From Fischerella sp. PCC 9431 (lineage in GTDB: Bacteria; Cyanobacteriota; Cyanobacteriia; Cyanobacteriales; Nostocaceae), in the NCBI RefSeq assembly GCF_000447295.1, contig NZ_KE650771.1:6127622-6191621 (forward strand): a stretch of DNA of 64,000 bases. Reading direction: 5' to 3'. Shown here piece after piece: positions 8,620 through 17,666 of the stretch (position 1 is its first letter; the number at the start of each line of letters is the position of its first letter). Under the pieces are notes generated by a model. It did no database searches and was not told the DNA's origin. It saw nothing but the letters and a program-made list of their open reading frames with translations. The position numbers and the translations under genes were made by a program.

Positions 8620-9384
8620 ATGCTGACTCATACCGACTCGTGTAATGCCTTGATTGTAGGTGCTAGTCAAGGAATCGGTTTAGGATTTGTGAAAAAATTA
8701 CTGCAATTGCCGAATATTAATAAGATTTATGCAACTTATCGACAAAAGGAATCGGCTGCTGAATTAATCAGCTTATCAGATGTATATCCTGAGAGACTAA
8801 ATTGTCTGGCAATGGATATTACAGATGAGGCGCAAATTGCTGAAGGTGTACAATTCCTGGGTGGGGAGATAAATAAGCTACATTTGGTTGTTAACTGTGT
8901 TGGAGTTCTCCATCAAGGAACACTGCAACCAGAAAAAAGCTTGAAGCACATTAACTCGGAAAATTTGCTGCACTATTTTCAAGTTAATAGTATTGGTGCG
9001 GTGTTGCTTGCCAAGCATTTGTTACCATTGTTTCGTCATAGCGATCGCAGTATTTTTGCTAGTATTTCTGCCAAAGTTGGAAGTATTGGTGATAATCGAC
9101 TCGGTGGGTGGTATGGTTATCGCGCTTCTAAAGCTGCGTTGAATATGTTGATGCGAAACGTCGCCATAGAGTATGGCAGAACTAGCCCAAAAACTATAGT
9201 TGTCACATTGCACCCCGGTACAACTGATACCCGTCTTTCTCAACCTTTTCAAAAGAATGTACCACCAGAAAAACTATTTTCGGTAGAACGTACTGTTGAC
9301 CAATTGCTTGCTGTTATGGAAAAGCTACAGATAGAAGATAGCGGTCAATTTTTTTCCTGGGATGGTAGTCGTTTACCTTGGTGA
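8620..9384 (+). CDS. SDR family NAD(P)-dependent oxidoreductase
   Basis: 254 residues, ATG start. Classical short-chain dehydrogenase: the nucleotide-binding GASQGIGLG at about residues 14-22, NCVGVLH in place of the usual NNAG, a Ser in SISAKVGS, and the active-site YRASKAAL (Y-x3-K) at about residues 168-175. It resembles the C-factor/CsgA-like subgroup of cell-cell interaction SDRs. Substrate unknown. It is monocistronic between repeat-rich spacers. Confidence 0.9.
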   Translation: MLTHTDSCNALIVGASQGIGLGFVKKLLQLPNINKIYATYRQKESAAELISLSDVYPERLNCLAMDITDEAQIAEGVQFLGGEINKLHLVVNCVGVLHQGTLQPEKSLKHINSENLLHYFQVNSIGAVLLAKHLLPLFRHSDRSIFASISAKVGSIGDNRLGGWYGYRASKAALNMLMRNVAIEYGRTSPKTIVVTLHPGTTDTRLSQPFQKNVPPEKLFSVERTVDQLLAVMEKLQIEDSGQFFSWDGSRLPW

Positions 9385-9805
9385 GGGGTGGAAAACAATT
9401 AAAAATTAAAAATTAAAAATTAAAAATTGGGAAGAGGAACAAGTAAAGACAAGGGATAAATTTCTCTCAATGCCCCATGCTTCATGCTGTAAATCTCTCT
9501 AGAGGTAATTCTTTTTGCAAACGATAACCTTTAAGATGATTTTATCTCTACAATCTTTACATTATGTCCAATCCGTTCAAAAACAACTTGTCTATTTTTT
9601 GTTAATTTTGTAACTTTTTCTATTTCTGCTGATTGCGTACAGTCTTCTGATAGCAGTATCCAAAGTGCTACATAACCTATAAGCTAGATTGTGATGTTAA
9701 TATTAAAATTTTTCTAAATACGCTTGTTGATGTATTGGATTTTTTGAATAATTAAAATATTGTTTGACTTAGAAGATTATAAGATATTCTGCCAGAGCAA
9801 AGGTT
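9385..9805. other. Intergenic region with AAAAATT tandem repeat
   Basis: 421 bases without a gene. Four to five copies of the 7-mer aaaaatt lie at about 9398-9428. The remainder is AT-rich, and I recognise no other structure. Confidence 0.7.
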
Positions 9806-10408
9806 ATGACTAATCAAGTAAAAATATCAAATAATTTCACAAACGTTTTGGCAGAGAGTACCAAAGAAGAAGAACTTATGCAAGAAGTTTTTCTGATTCT
9901 GGAATATTTAACCACTAAAGAAGAAGCTAGCGTCAAGTTGATCTTTGATCGTCTTTATGATGTAGGTTCTTTTCACCTGATAAATAAAAAGTTTCGCTCT
10001 CGCCCTATCAAGAAAATATTAAAATGTATCGCCAGGATGTCCAAGCCAGCATTTAGAATCTTTGCTTGGCATTGGGTGAAAAAAAATTGTCCACAATTAA
10101 TTACTAACTGGCTACATCAACAGGTAACTTTTAGAAATCAATTTGTACAAAACACCACCGCAATTATTGAGCAAAAACTCCCTCCAGCTAGTTCTATTTC
10201 AGAATTGGATGATCAGAGTCGAGAGGTGAAATTTTTGCGTTCTCAGGTTAAATTGTTAACTCGGACTTTAATTGGGTTAATTGCTGTGTTTTTAGGTAGT
10301 ATAGTGTGGTTGAGTCATTACTTTACACTGGGGCGATCGCCAGTACAAAATATTGAACAATTACAGCCAGTTACTATAAAAGAGGCTAACACTGCTACAC
10401 AAAAATAA
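9806..10408 (+). CDS. Hypothetical protein with C-terminal membrane anchor
   Basis: 200 residues, ATG start. I do not recognise the family. The N-terminal 130 residues are charged and predicted helical (KEEELMQEVFLILEYL, FDRLYDVGSFHLINKKF). A single hydrophobic helix near residues 152-172 (LTRTLIGLIAVFLGSIVWLS) ends the globular part, followed by a short tail. A cytosolic domain anchored by a C-terminal helix is the simplest reading. It lies 64 bases before the amidohydrolase gene on the same strand and could be co-transcribed. Confidence 0.65.
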   Translation: MTNQVKISNNFTNVLAESTKEEELMQEVFLILEYLTTKEEASVKLIFDRLYDVGSFHLINKKFRSRPIKKILKCIARMSKPAFRIFAWHWVKKNCPQLITNWLHQQVTFRNQFVQNTTAIIEQKLPPASSISELDDQSREVKFLRSQVKLLTRTLIGLIAVFLGSIVWLSHYFTLGRSPVQNIEQLQPVTIKEANTATQK

Positions 10409-10472
10409 AAACTCTCATTCTATCGGCTGAACTGCTAGTCTAAATAGCGGGAAGTTTCAGTGAGGATTAGAG

Positions 10473-11591
10473 ATGAATCTCTTGGATATTCCTATAATTG
10501 ATCAACACGCTCATAACCTGGTACGCTCAGAAGTAGCTGTTAGTCGTCCTTATGCTGCTGCTTTTACTGAGGGGTATGCTTCAGAAATAATTAACTATCA
10601 TGCTCGTCATACCTTATTTTACCGACGTAGTTTGCGAGAAATTGCTAACTTTTTAAATTGTGAGCCGCAGGAAGAAGCAATATTGGCATGTCGGCAAAGT
10701 TTGGGATTAGAAGAGTTAACAAAACTCTGTTTTAGCGCTGCAAATTTAGAAGCAATTTTTTTAGACGATGGATTGCAACCGGATTCTATTTTACCAATTT
10801 CATGGCATGAAAAATTTCTCACAGTCAAAAGAATTTTACGACTCGAACTTTTGGCAGAACAACTCATAGCCAAAACAGATGATTTTGAAACATTTTTAGA
10901 AAACTTTATCAACGAGATTGATCCACCACCTGCTGGAGTTGTGGCTTTTAAGAGTATTGCTTGCTATCGCACAGGTTTAGATATCAAACCTGTTTCTTTT
11001 GCGGCTGCTGCTTGCAGTTTTTACGATATTAAACGACAATTTGAGGATCGATGTCCGCGTCTTACTGATAAATATCTCATTGATTTTCTGCTACATCAAG
11101 CACTATTAATTGCAGATAAATATCAATTACCTGTGCAATTTCATACTGGTTATGGTGATCCTGATTTAGATTTACAATTGGCTAATCCTCTTCACTTGCG
11201 TAGTTTACTGGAGTCACCCCAGTATCGCCATGTTCCCATTGTCCTACTTCATGCTTCTTATCCATATATGCAGGCAGCTGGATATTTAGCTTCTGTTTAT
11301 CCGCAAGTTTATTTAGATTTTGGGTTAGTAGTACCTTTTTTGAGTGTAGCGGGAATGCGTAGTGTGGTCAGGCAATTATTAGAGTTGACTCCTACTACTA
11401 AATTGATGTATTCCTCTGATGCTCATTTAATTCCAGAATTATATTATTTGGGCGCTAAGTGGGGACGTCAAATTTTGGCAGAAGTTTTAGAAGCAGCAAT
11501 TCGAGATTCTGACCTGAGTGTGAATGAAGTAGATGGTATTGCTGCTGCTATTTTGCGCGACAATGCGATCGCTCTCTATCGCTATAGTTAG
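10473..11591 (+). CDS. Amidohydrolase family protein (amidohydrolase_2 type)
   Basis: 372 residues, ATG start, with aggatt shortly upstream. Metal-dependent TIM-barrel hydrolase signs: DQHAHN (HxH) at residues 10-15, QFHTGYGDPDL at about 225-235, LLHASYPY with a conserved His at about 262, and SSDAHLIPELY with a metal-binding Asp at about 316. The set resembles the amidohydrolase_2 group and the N-terminal half of FluG-type proteins, which hydrolyse or decarboxylate small carboxylate or amide substrates. The actual substrate is not evident. It is convergent with the GH31 gene; a hairpin (gtaagcgcttcagcgcttac, 11594-11613) sits between the two stop codons. Confidence 0.85.
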   Translation: MNLLDIPIIDQHAHNLVRSEVAVSRPYAAAFTEGYASEIINYHARHTLFYRRSLREIANFLNCEPQEEAILACRQSLGLEELTKLCFSAANLEAIFLDDGLQPDSILPISWHEKFLTVKRILRLELLAEQLIAKTDDFETFLENFINEIDPPPAGVVAFKSIACYRTGLDIKPVSFAAAACSFYDIKRQFEDRCPRLTDKYLIDFLLHQALLIADKYQLPVQFHTGYGDPDLDLQLANPLHLRSLLESPQYRHVPIVLLHASYPYMQAAGYLASVYPQVYLDFGLVVPFLSVAGMRSVVRQLLELTPTTKLMYSSDAHLIPELYYLGAKWGRQILAEVLEAAIRDSDLSVNEVDGIAAAILRDNAIALYRYS

Positions 11592-11622
11592 TAGTAAGCG
11601 CTTCAGCGCTTACACGAACAAA

Positions 11623-14007
11623 TCAAGCAAAAATCAGACGACGTGCAGAACCATCATCTACAAAATCTTGCTCTCCTTTACCCACAACTTCAACAATGAC
11701 GTTGCGTGGGTGAGGAGTCCATTGTCCTTGTCTAGCTTGAATTTCTACTATTGTTTGTGTGTCTTCGATATACACCCGATAGGTTGTAGTTGACCAAGCA
11801 CCATCACGATATGCAAAGGAATTTCCGTCATCTTCATACAGCGTCCACTCGCCTGTACCTGGGGTAACTCGTAACCGAAGTTGATTTAGGGGCGACTCCC
11901 CTACATATTGCATTACCGGGGCAAGGGGAATTATGGAGCCAGCACGAATGTACATCGGCATTTTTTCTATTGGTGCATCAGCCAGAATATAAGTTGAGCC
12001 AGTGTAAGCTTCCCCTGTCCACCAGTCGTACCAAGTCCCAGTTGGGAGGTAAACCAGACGTTTTTCTACCCCTGGTCGGTAGACGGGTGCTGCCATTAGG
12101 GATGAACCTAAAAGTACTTGGTCGTATAACTCGCAGGTTTTCGGATCGTCAAAATAATGATAAAGCAGAGGTCGCAGAACAGGTGCGCCTGTGGTCGCTG
12201 CTTCCCAGAACAAAGTGTATATATAAGGTAGTAATCGGTAACGCAGTTCAATATATTGACGGCAGATTTCTTCGACTTGTGAGCCGAATTCCCAAGGTTC
12301 ATGGCGCTTGGTGTTAATCATCGAGTGGGCGCGCATAAACGGATACAACATTCCCGCCTGCATCCACCGCGCAAACAATTCTGGCGTAGCATCACCCGCA
12401 AATCCCCCAATGTCTGCACCGACAAAAGCTACACCAGATAAGCCCAAATTACAGAGCATCGGTAGGGACATTTCCAAATATTCCCAGAGTGAGTGATTAT
12501 CTCCCGTCCATACCGCCGACCATTTTTGTACACCTGCGTAACCAGAACGAGTTAAAACAAAAGTACGCGATCGCTCTCGTAATTTTTCCACTGCTTCTCG
12601 ACACGCACGAGCCATCATTAAGCCATACAAATTATGAGTTTCGCTGTAAGTAGTGCGTTCGCTTGGTGAACCACTCGGTGCATCCATTGGGAAAAATATT
12701 TTTTGTCCCCCCTCATCTCCAAAGGGGCGATCGTTCATGGCTGGTTCATTCATATCATTCCAAATTCCAGCCACGCCAACATCAATTAAGTTACGGTGCA
12801 AATCTCCCCACCACTGACGCACCTCTGGACGCAAAAACTCCGGGAAAACAGCCCGTCCCGGCCAAACATAACCGTGAAAGACTTTACCATCAGCCCTGCG
12901 AATAAAGTAATCTTTTTCCAGACCTTGATCATAGACAGCGTAATCTGCTTGGGGTTCAAATTTCACTCCCGGATCAACAATCGTGACTACTTTGACACCA
13001 TCTGCTGCTAAATCACTCAGCAATTTCTCTGGGTCTGGAAACCTCCGTGGATTCCACGTAAACACCCGGTAGCCAAACATGTAGTCAATATCTAAATGAA
13101 TCACATCGCAAGGAATCCGACGCTGACGCAATTGTTGTACTAATTGCCGAACTTCTGTTTCTGAGTCGTAACTCCAACGACATTGATGATAACCCAGCGC
13201 CCATTGTGGCGGTAGTTGCATTCGCCCGGTTAATTGGGTGTAAGTTTGAATTATTTCTGCGGGTTCGGGACTGTAAATAATGTAATAGTCTAGTTCTCCA
13301 CCCAGGGTTTCCAAACGCAAAATATCCGGTTGATCAACACCAACATCAAAGCGACTCCAAAAAGTCGTGTTAAAAAACAAACCGTAGCCACTCCCCGGAC
13401 GCAACGCCATAAAAAACGGAATGGCTTGATACATTGCATCGGTTTGGACATTGTAATCTAAGCTATCGGTTGTCCAATTGGTGAGACGCTTACCTTTTTG
13501 ATTGAGTAATCCTGCACGTTCCCCAAAACCATAATAATTTTCTTCTGCCTCGATCTGTTTCCAGCAAGCAACTTGAGACTTACCTGTTCCTATTTGTCGC
13601 CAACCAATTCCTAAACCTGTATCTTGGGCGAAAGGACGACCTGCTTTGTCAAAAAACTGGACTCGACAAGGATGACGCTGGACGCATAAGCGAATTTTTT
13701 CAGTTTCTATAATTACCTGATCGGCTGTTTCTTGGATATCAAAAGAGACAACAGGCCATTCCTCATCTTTGGGTATAACAGCCCATTCCTCATCTTTGGG
13801 TATAACAGCCCAATCACGCCTGGGTCTAAATTCTCCCGTGGGTGAAAAGCGTACACGGATGAGATGAGAAGCAACTATAGAGAGAGATAGACGACCAACA
13901 CCACAATCAAAATCTATACTTTGGTTGTGGCGTTGGATACTTTCAACAGATGCGATCGCATTCCATGCAGGTTCACGGGTGGGTAATTCTCCGGCAAATT
14001 CTGGCAT
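11623..14007 (-). CDS. Glycoside hydrolase family 31 (alpha-glucosidase)
   Basis: 794 residues, ATG start. GH31 enzymes release glucose or xylose from the non-reducing ends of alpha-glucosides by a retaining mechanism. The nucleophile Asp is residue 418 in IWNDMNEPA; the acid/base Asp is in WTGDNHSLWE. Other family marks: LPPQWALGYHQCRWSY, DVIHLDIDYMFGYRVFTW and FVGADIGGFAGD. The order is N-terminal beta-sandwich, (beta/alpha)8 barrel, then C-terminal beta domains, at normal length. Residues 65-82 hold an exact 9-residue tandem duplication (AVIPKDE twice), from a 27-base DNA duplication near 13765-13818. There is no signal peptide, so it is probably cytosolic, acting on glycogen-derived or imported oligosaccharides. 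Confidence 0.94.
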   Translation of the reverse strand: MPEFAGELPTREPAWNAIASVESIQRHNQSIDFDCGVGRLSLSIVASHLIRVRFSPTGEFRPRRDWAVIPKDEEWAVIPKDEEWPVVSFDIQETADQVIIETEKIRLCVQRHPCRVQFFDKAGRPFAQDTGLGIGWRQIGTGKSQVACWKQIEAEENYYGFGERAGLLNQKGKRLTNWTTDSLDYNVQTDAMYQAIPFFMALRPGSGYGLFFNTTFWSRFDVGVDQPDILRLETLGGELDYYIIYSPEPAEIIQTYTQLTGRMQLPPQWALGYHQCRWSYDSETEVRQLVQQLRQRRIPCDVIHLDIDYMFGYRVFTWNPRRFPDPEKLLSDLAADGVKVVTIVDPGVKFEPQADYAVYDQGLEKDYFIRRADGKVFHGYVWPGRAVFPEFLRPEVRQWWGDLHRNLIDVGVAGIWNDMNEPAMNDRPFGDEGGQKIFFPMDAPSGSPSERTTYSETHNLYGLMMARACREAVEKLRERSRTFVLTRSGYAGVQKWSAVWTGDNHSLWEYLEMSLPMLCNLGLSGVAFVGADIGGFAGDATPELFARWMQAGMLYPFMRAHSMINTKRHEPWEFGSQVEEICRQYIELRYRLLPYIYTLFWEAATTGAPVLRPLLYHYFDDPKTCELYDQVLLGSSLMAAPVYRPGVEKRLVYLPTGTWYDWWTGEAYTGSTYILADAPIEKMPMYIRAGSIIPLAPVMQYVGESPLNQLRLRVTPGTGEWTLYEDDGNSFAYRDGAWSTTTYRVYIEDTQTIVEIQARQGQWTPHPRNVIVEVVGKGEQDFVDDGSARRLIFA

Positions 14008-14111
14008 ATTTATTAGCTGTAGATGCAGATAAGGTAATTATCGGCGTTAATCACGATATGACTAGCGTAAATAAAAGTAGTTAAATTTTTATCCACCCAC
14101 AGGAAGTACCG

Positions 14112-14397
14112 CTAAGGGTTTAAACCCTTAGCTAATAGCGCAAGTCGTCTGAAGATGACTCAAATAAATTAAAAAGTCTGCTTAACTGATATCTTGCACC
14201 AACCCCGTATCCCGCCTCAGAATTAATTCTGAGGCTAATAGCATAAGTCCGTTAAAACGGACTCAAACACTTTCCTAGTCAGATTTATCTGACTTTCGCT
14301 ATTAGCCAATAAATTTATTTATTGGCGGAATGAAAAGCTGATGCAAGATAGAGTTAAGCAGACTTGAACTATGAGACTGCGATTGAAATCGCAGGCG
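14112..14397. repeat. Multi-hairpin element with a nested cruciform insertion
   Basis: The outer element matches the one at 8481-8593: ctaagggttt/aaacccttag (14112-14131), ctaatagc, the gtcgtct hairpin, then gtctgcttaac (14176-14186), which resumes as gttaagcagac at 14353-14363 and runs on to ctgcgattgaaatcgcag. Between them (about 14187-14352) lies a second structure: ccgcc/ggcgg outer stem (14212-14216 and 14324-14328), ctaatagc/gctattag, two inner hairpins (gtccgtt/aacggac and agtcaga/tctgact) and side hairpins (cctcagaa/ttctgagg; ccaataaa/tttattgg). The inner unit looks inserted into the loop of the outer one. Confidence 0.8.
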
Positions 14398-14422
14398 GTT
14401 TTGTTGAACTTTTCCCTTTCCT

Positions 14423-15988
14423 CTAATGTCCTTCTTCTAGAACATCTTCAAGCAAAGAAGCTAATTCTTGATTTAATCGACCCGATCGCACAAACTCCGC
14501 GTAGGTATCTGCTTCTACAGCTAGTAATTCCATTCGCAATTGTTCAGCAGTGAAGTCTCGCAGATTCGGATACTCATTGTGTAATTTATCAATTTTTTCC
14601 TCTAAACGCTGAAGTTCGCCTTTGATTAAAGTTTCCTGATAACGGTAAAATTCAGGCTCCAGTCCTGGGCGTTCTTCTATTTGTCTCAAGTATTCTAATA
14701 CACGTTTGACAGCACTCTGACGAGCAATGAATTCTAAATATTGCTGTCGCAAAGGCTGATCGCCCAAGAGTTTGAGTTTTTCTAGCAAAGGCTTAGTAGT
14801 TAATCCTTGGACTAACAAAGTAAATAAAACTACTCCAAATACGGTGTTAATCAAGTCCTCCCGTTCCGCCAAAATATTCGGTACACTCAACGCCAAAGCA
14901 ATCGAGACAGAACCGCGTAAACCTCCCCACCAGAGTACAGTTTGTTCTGGTAAGGGAATATTGGAATTTGCAAGGCGATTGCTGAGAAAACCTAAACCGT
15001 AAACTGCGATCGCTCTTGCTAAAACCATTCCGGCGATCGTCACAACAATGATTGTCAGGTTTTCTGCCAAGTCAGCAAATTGGACTTGATCGCCAATCAA
15101 CAAAAACACAATAGAATTGACAAAAAAAGCGAGAAATTCCCAAAATTCACTGACAATCACCCGTGTTCGTGGGTTCATACCAATGCGGGAACCAAAGTTA
15201 CCCAAAATTAAGCCAGTGGTGACAACCGCTATTACACCCGATCCACCGAATTCTTCGGCAATAATGTAAGTTCCGTAAGCAGAGACAAGAGTTAAAGACT
15301 GTTCTACCAGTGGTAAATCAAATCTTTGGGTGAGATAGGAAATCCCAAAACCAATCAAACCACCCACAGCTAAACCAATCCCAACAACAGTCAACAGTTG
15401 CAATACCAAAGGTTGAATTCCTAGTTGTGCTGTCCCCAAAGGTAATGCAACTAAAAAGCTAAAGGCAACAACTGCCATGCCATCATTAAATAAGCTTTCG
15501 CCTTCCATCAAAGTTGTCAGGCGTTTATCTACTCCTAATTCTCTAAACAAAGCTGTAACCGAAACAGGATCAGTCGCAGATAAACTTGCTCCCACTAACA
15601 ATGCTGTTGTTAACGGGATTCCTGCTAAAAGATTCAAACCCAGCGTCACACCTGCAATAGAAATCAGTACTCCTATGACTGCATAGAGACAGATAGGAAT
15701 AAAATCTCGCTTCAAGTTAGACCATTTCAAGTTCCAAGCGGCTTCAAATAATAAAGGTGGCAGAAAAATTGCCAAAATTAAGTCTGGAGAAAGATTGACT
15801 AATCTCACATCCACCAGTGCTAATCCCAAACCAGCAATTACCAAAAGTAATGTGTAGGGAATATGGCGAAACCAGCTAAAAACTTGCGGTAAAGTCGCCA
15901 CAGTTAAAGAAACCGACAGTACTAGAAGAAATTGCTTTAAATTGTGTTCTATGCCGACTCCACCGACAGCAGATTCTATCGTCATCAT
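14423..15988 (-). CDS. Na+/H+ antiporter, CPA1/NhaP type
   Basis: About 521 residues from the ATG at 15988 (MMTIESAVGG). Longer in-frame starts (16024 or 16123) would add a polar leader and the latter would overlap the divergent SDR gene, so the shorter start is preferred. The protein has about twelve hydrophobic segments and the CPA1 signatures: PPLLFEAAWNL, GASLSATDPVSVTALFRELGV with the ion-binding Asp of helix 5, EGESLFNDGMAVV, and the WGGLRGSVSIALALS region. A hydrophilic C-terminal tail of about 110 residues (from LKLLGDQPLRQQYLEF) is predicted helical and cytosolic. It exchanges Na+ for H+ across the membrane. Divergent from the SDR gene with a 120-base shared promoter region. Confidence 0.92.
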   Translation of the reverse strand: MMTIESAVGGVGIEHNLKQFLLVLSVSLTVATLPQVFSWFRHIPYTLLLVIAGLGLALVDVRLVNLSPDLILAIFLPPLLFEAAWNLKWSNLKRDFIPICLYAVIGVLISIAGVTLGLNLLAGIPLTTALLVGASLSATDPVSVTALFRELGVDKRLTTLMEGESLFNDGMAVVAFSFLVALPLGTAQLGIQPLVLQLLTVVGIGLAVGGLIGFGISYLTQRFDLPLVEQSLTLVSAYGTYIIAEEFGGSGVIAVVTTGLILGNFGSRIGMNPRTRVIVSEFWEFLAFFVNSIVFLLIGDQVQFADLAENLTIIVVTIAGMVLARAIAVYGLGFLSNRLANSNIPLPEQTVLWWGGLRGSVSIALALSVPNILAEREDLINTVFGVVLFTLLVQGLTTKPLLEKLKLLGDQPLRQQYLEFIARQSAVKRVLEYLRQIEERPGLEPEFYRYQETLIKGELQRLEEKIDKLHNEYPNLRDFTAEQLRMELLAVEADTYAEFVRSGRLNQELASLLEDVLEEGH

Positions 15989-16108
15989 GCTATTTCTATT
16001 CAGGTTGACATTTTTTCTCACCATAAACGATAGACTGCTTATGATAAGTTTGGCTAACGGGCAAAACCGGGTAAACTGACGGTTGTTTCCTAAGTGTACT
16101 GATATTTC

Positions 16109-16840
16109 ATGAATACTAAACAAACGATCGCCTTAGTAACTGGTGCCAACAAAGGATTAGGATTTGAAATCAGTCGTCAACTTGCCCAAAAAGAAATTAT
16201 GGTCTTATTAGCAGCCCGTGATCCTCAAAAGGGAACCGAAGCTGTGGAGAAACTGCAATTAGAAGGACTTGATGTTGAGGTTATCCAGCTTGATGTTACC
16301 GACTCCGCAAGCATTACAACCGCAGCTCAACAAATTCGCGATCGCTTCGGTAAACTGGACATTTTGATCAACAATGCGGGTATTTATCTTGACCGAAATG
16401 TCCAACCTAGTGAACTGGATATCAATACATTGCAGCAGACATTTGCAGTCAACTTTTTTGCTGTCTTCAACGTCACTAAAACTTTTCTCCCCTTAATTAA
16501 ACTGAGTCAGGCTGGCAGAATTGTTAATATGTCGAGTACTCTCGGATCACTTGGCGATACCCTTGACCCCAACTCACCCTATTTTGATTTCCGAGGAATG
16601 GCGTATCAATCTTCCAAAACAGCATTGAACGCGCTAACCGTGCAGTTTGCCAAGGAACTTGCGGATACTTCTATCAAAATTAATTCAGTTTGTCCTGGCT
16701 GGGTAAAAACAGACTTGGGGACTACAGATGCACCCCTCAATGTTGAACAAGGCGCAGATACACCAGTTTGGTTAGCAACACTACCAGCAGATGGTCCAAC
16801 AGGCGGATTCTTCAACTCTCGTCAACCACTTGCGTGGTGA
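16109..16840 (+). CDS. SDR family oxidoreductase (carbonyl-reductase-like)
   Basis: 243 residues, ATG start. TGANKGLGFEISRQLA is the cofactor-binding glycine motif; NNAG at about residues 89-92, the catalytic Ser in NMSSTLGSLG, and YQSSKTALN (Y-x3-K) at about residues 169-177 complete the active site. GANKGLG and the extended loop before the active-site Tyr are typical of the CBR1/salutaridine-reductase-like group, which prefers NADPH and reduces ketones. PGWVKTDLG follows as usual. Substrate unknown. Directly downstream begins a 42-bp minisatellite. Confidence 0.92.
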   Translation: MNTKQTIALVTGANKGLGFEISRQLAQKEIMVLLAARDPQKGTEAVEKLQLEGLDVEVIQLDVTDSASITTAAQQIRDRFGKLDILINNAGIYLDRNVQPSELDINTLQQTFAVNFFAVFNVTKTFLPLIKLSQAGRIVNMSSTLGSLGDTLDPNSPYFDFRGMAYQSSKTALNALTVQFAKELADTSIKINSVCPGWVKTDLGTTDAPLNVEQGADTPVWLATLPADGPTGGFFNSRQPLAW

Positions 16841-16865
16841 AACAATGAAGGCTACTGTGTACGCA

Positions 16866-17144
16866 CAAACCTGAAATTTCCTGTTTTGAGGGTCAACGTT
16901 CTAGTTTCAAACCTGAAATTTCCTGTTTTGAGGTGCAACGTTTTAGTTTCAAGCCTGAAGTTTCCTGTTTTGAGGGTCAATGTTCTTGTTTCAAACCTGA
17001 AATTTTCTGTTTTGAGGTGCAACGTTCTAGTTTCAAACCTGAAATTTTCTGTTTTGAGGGTCAACGTTCTAGTTTCAAACCTGAAGTTTCCTGTTTTGAG
17101 GGTCAATGTTCTAGTTTCAAACCTGAAGTTTCCTGTTTTGATAC
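16866..17144. repeat. 42-bp tandem minisatellite, about seven copies
   Basis: Units of 42 bases built around gtttcaaacctgaaatttcc and tgttttgagggtcaac are repeated about seven times with small changes (ggtgcaac or gggtcaac; aaattt or aagttt). Because 42 is a multiple of 3, reading frames stay open on both strands, but none has a credible start. It sits 3' of the SDR gene. Confidence 0.93.
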
Positions 17145-17239
17145 CGATTTAATATGAAGACGCATACAAAGACCCCTCCCCAACCCTCCCCTTGCGAAGG
17201 CTACGAAGTCAAGTCGAAAATCTTCAAGCTGAACCAATA

Positions 17240-17365
17240 TCCCGCCTAGAACTAAAGTTCCAGGCTAATAGCTTAAGTCCACTCAAGTGGACTAAATGGA
17301 ATTTCTCTATGAGTCCTATGAAGAGGACTTTCGCTATTAGACTCGGAATTTATTCCGAGGCGGGA
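17240..17365. repeat. Cruciform multi-hairpin element, complete copy
   Basis: The outer stem tcccgcct (17240-17247) pairs with aggcggga (17358-17365). Inside are a side hairpin (gaac/gttc), the conserved ctaatagc/gctattag stem enclosing two hairpins (gtccact/agtggac and gtcct/aggac), and a second side hairpin (ctcggaat/ttccgag). The architecture matches 14212-14328 and 28774-28892, while the hairpin sequences differ. Confidence 0.85.
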
Positions 17366-17666
17366 TAAATACACTGCACCAAGATTTGTGTGTACACCGT
17401 AGTGCGAAGGGGAGGGGTAAATTCGGGATGAGGTGCAACATCCTCAAAAATTTTCCCGAATTTTGGGCTTTTCGTCTTCGTGGCTTGGTGGTTCAAAAGT
17501 CTATTAACCACTAAGACACGAAGACACTAAGAAAAATACATTATTCTCTACCACACAGGTGAACATTTTGACAATAAAGATGTTAAAGTAACACCCTATA
17601 TAACGTCTGTATATTTTTAATTGCTCCGAAAAATCATTTTTCCTTCCCTAAACTTCTGTTCCAAAT
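17366..17666. other. Intergenic region, nothing recognised
   Basis: 301 bases before a membrane-protein gene. ccactaagacacgaagacac near 17510 resembles a short dispersed repeat; otherwise nothing is seen. Confidence 0.5.

Noticed and set aside
16852-17157. Several 70-90 codon ORFs over the 42-bp minisatellite
   Set aside because: They exist only because the repeat length is a multiple of three; no credible start or ribosome-binding site.
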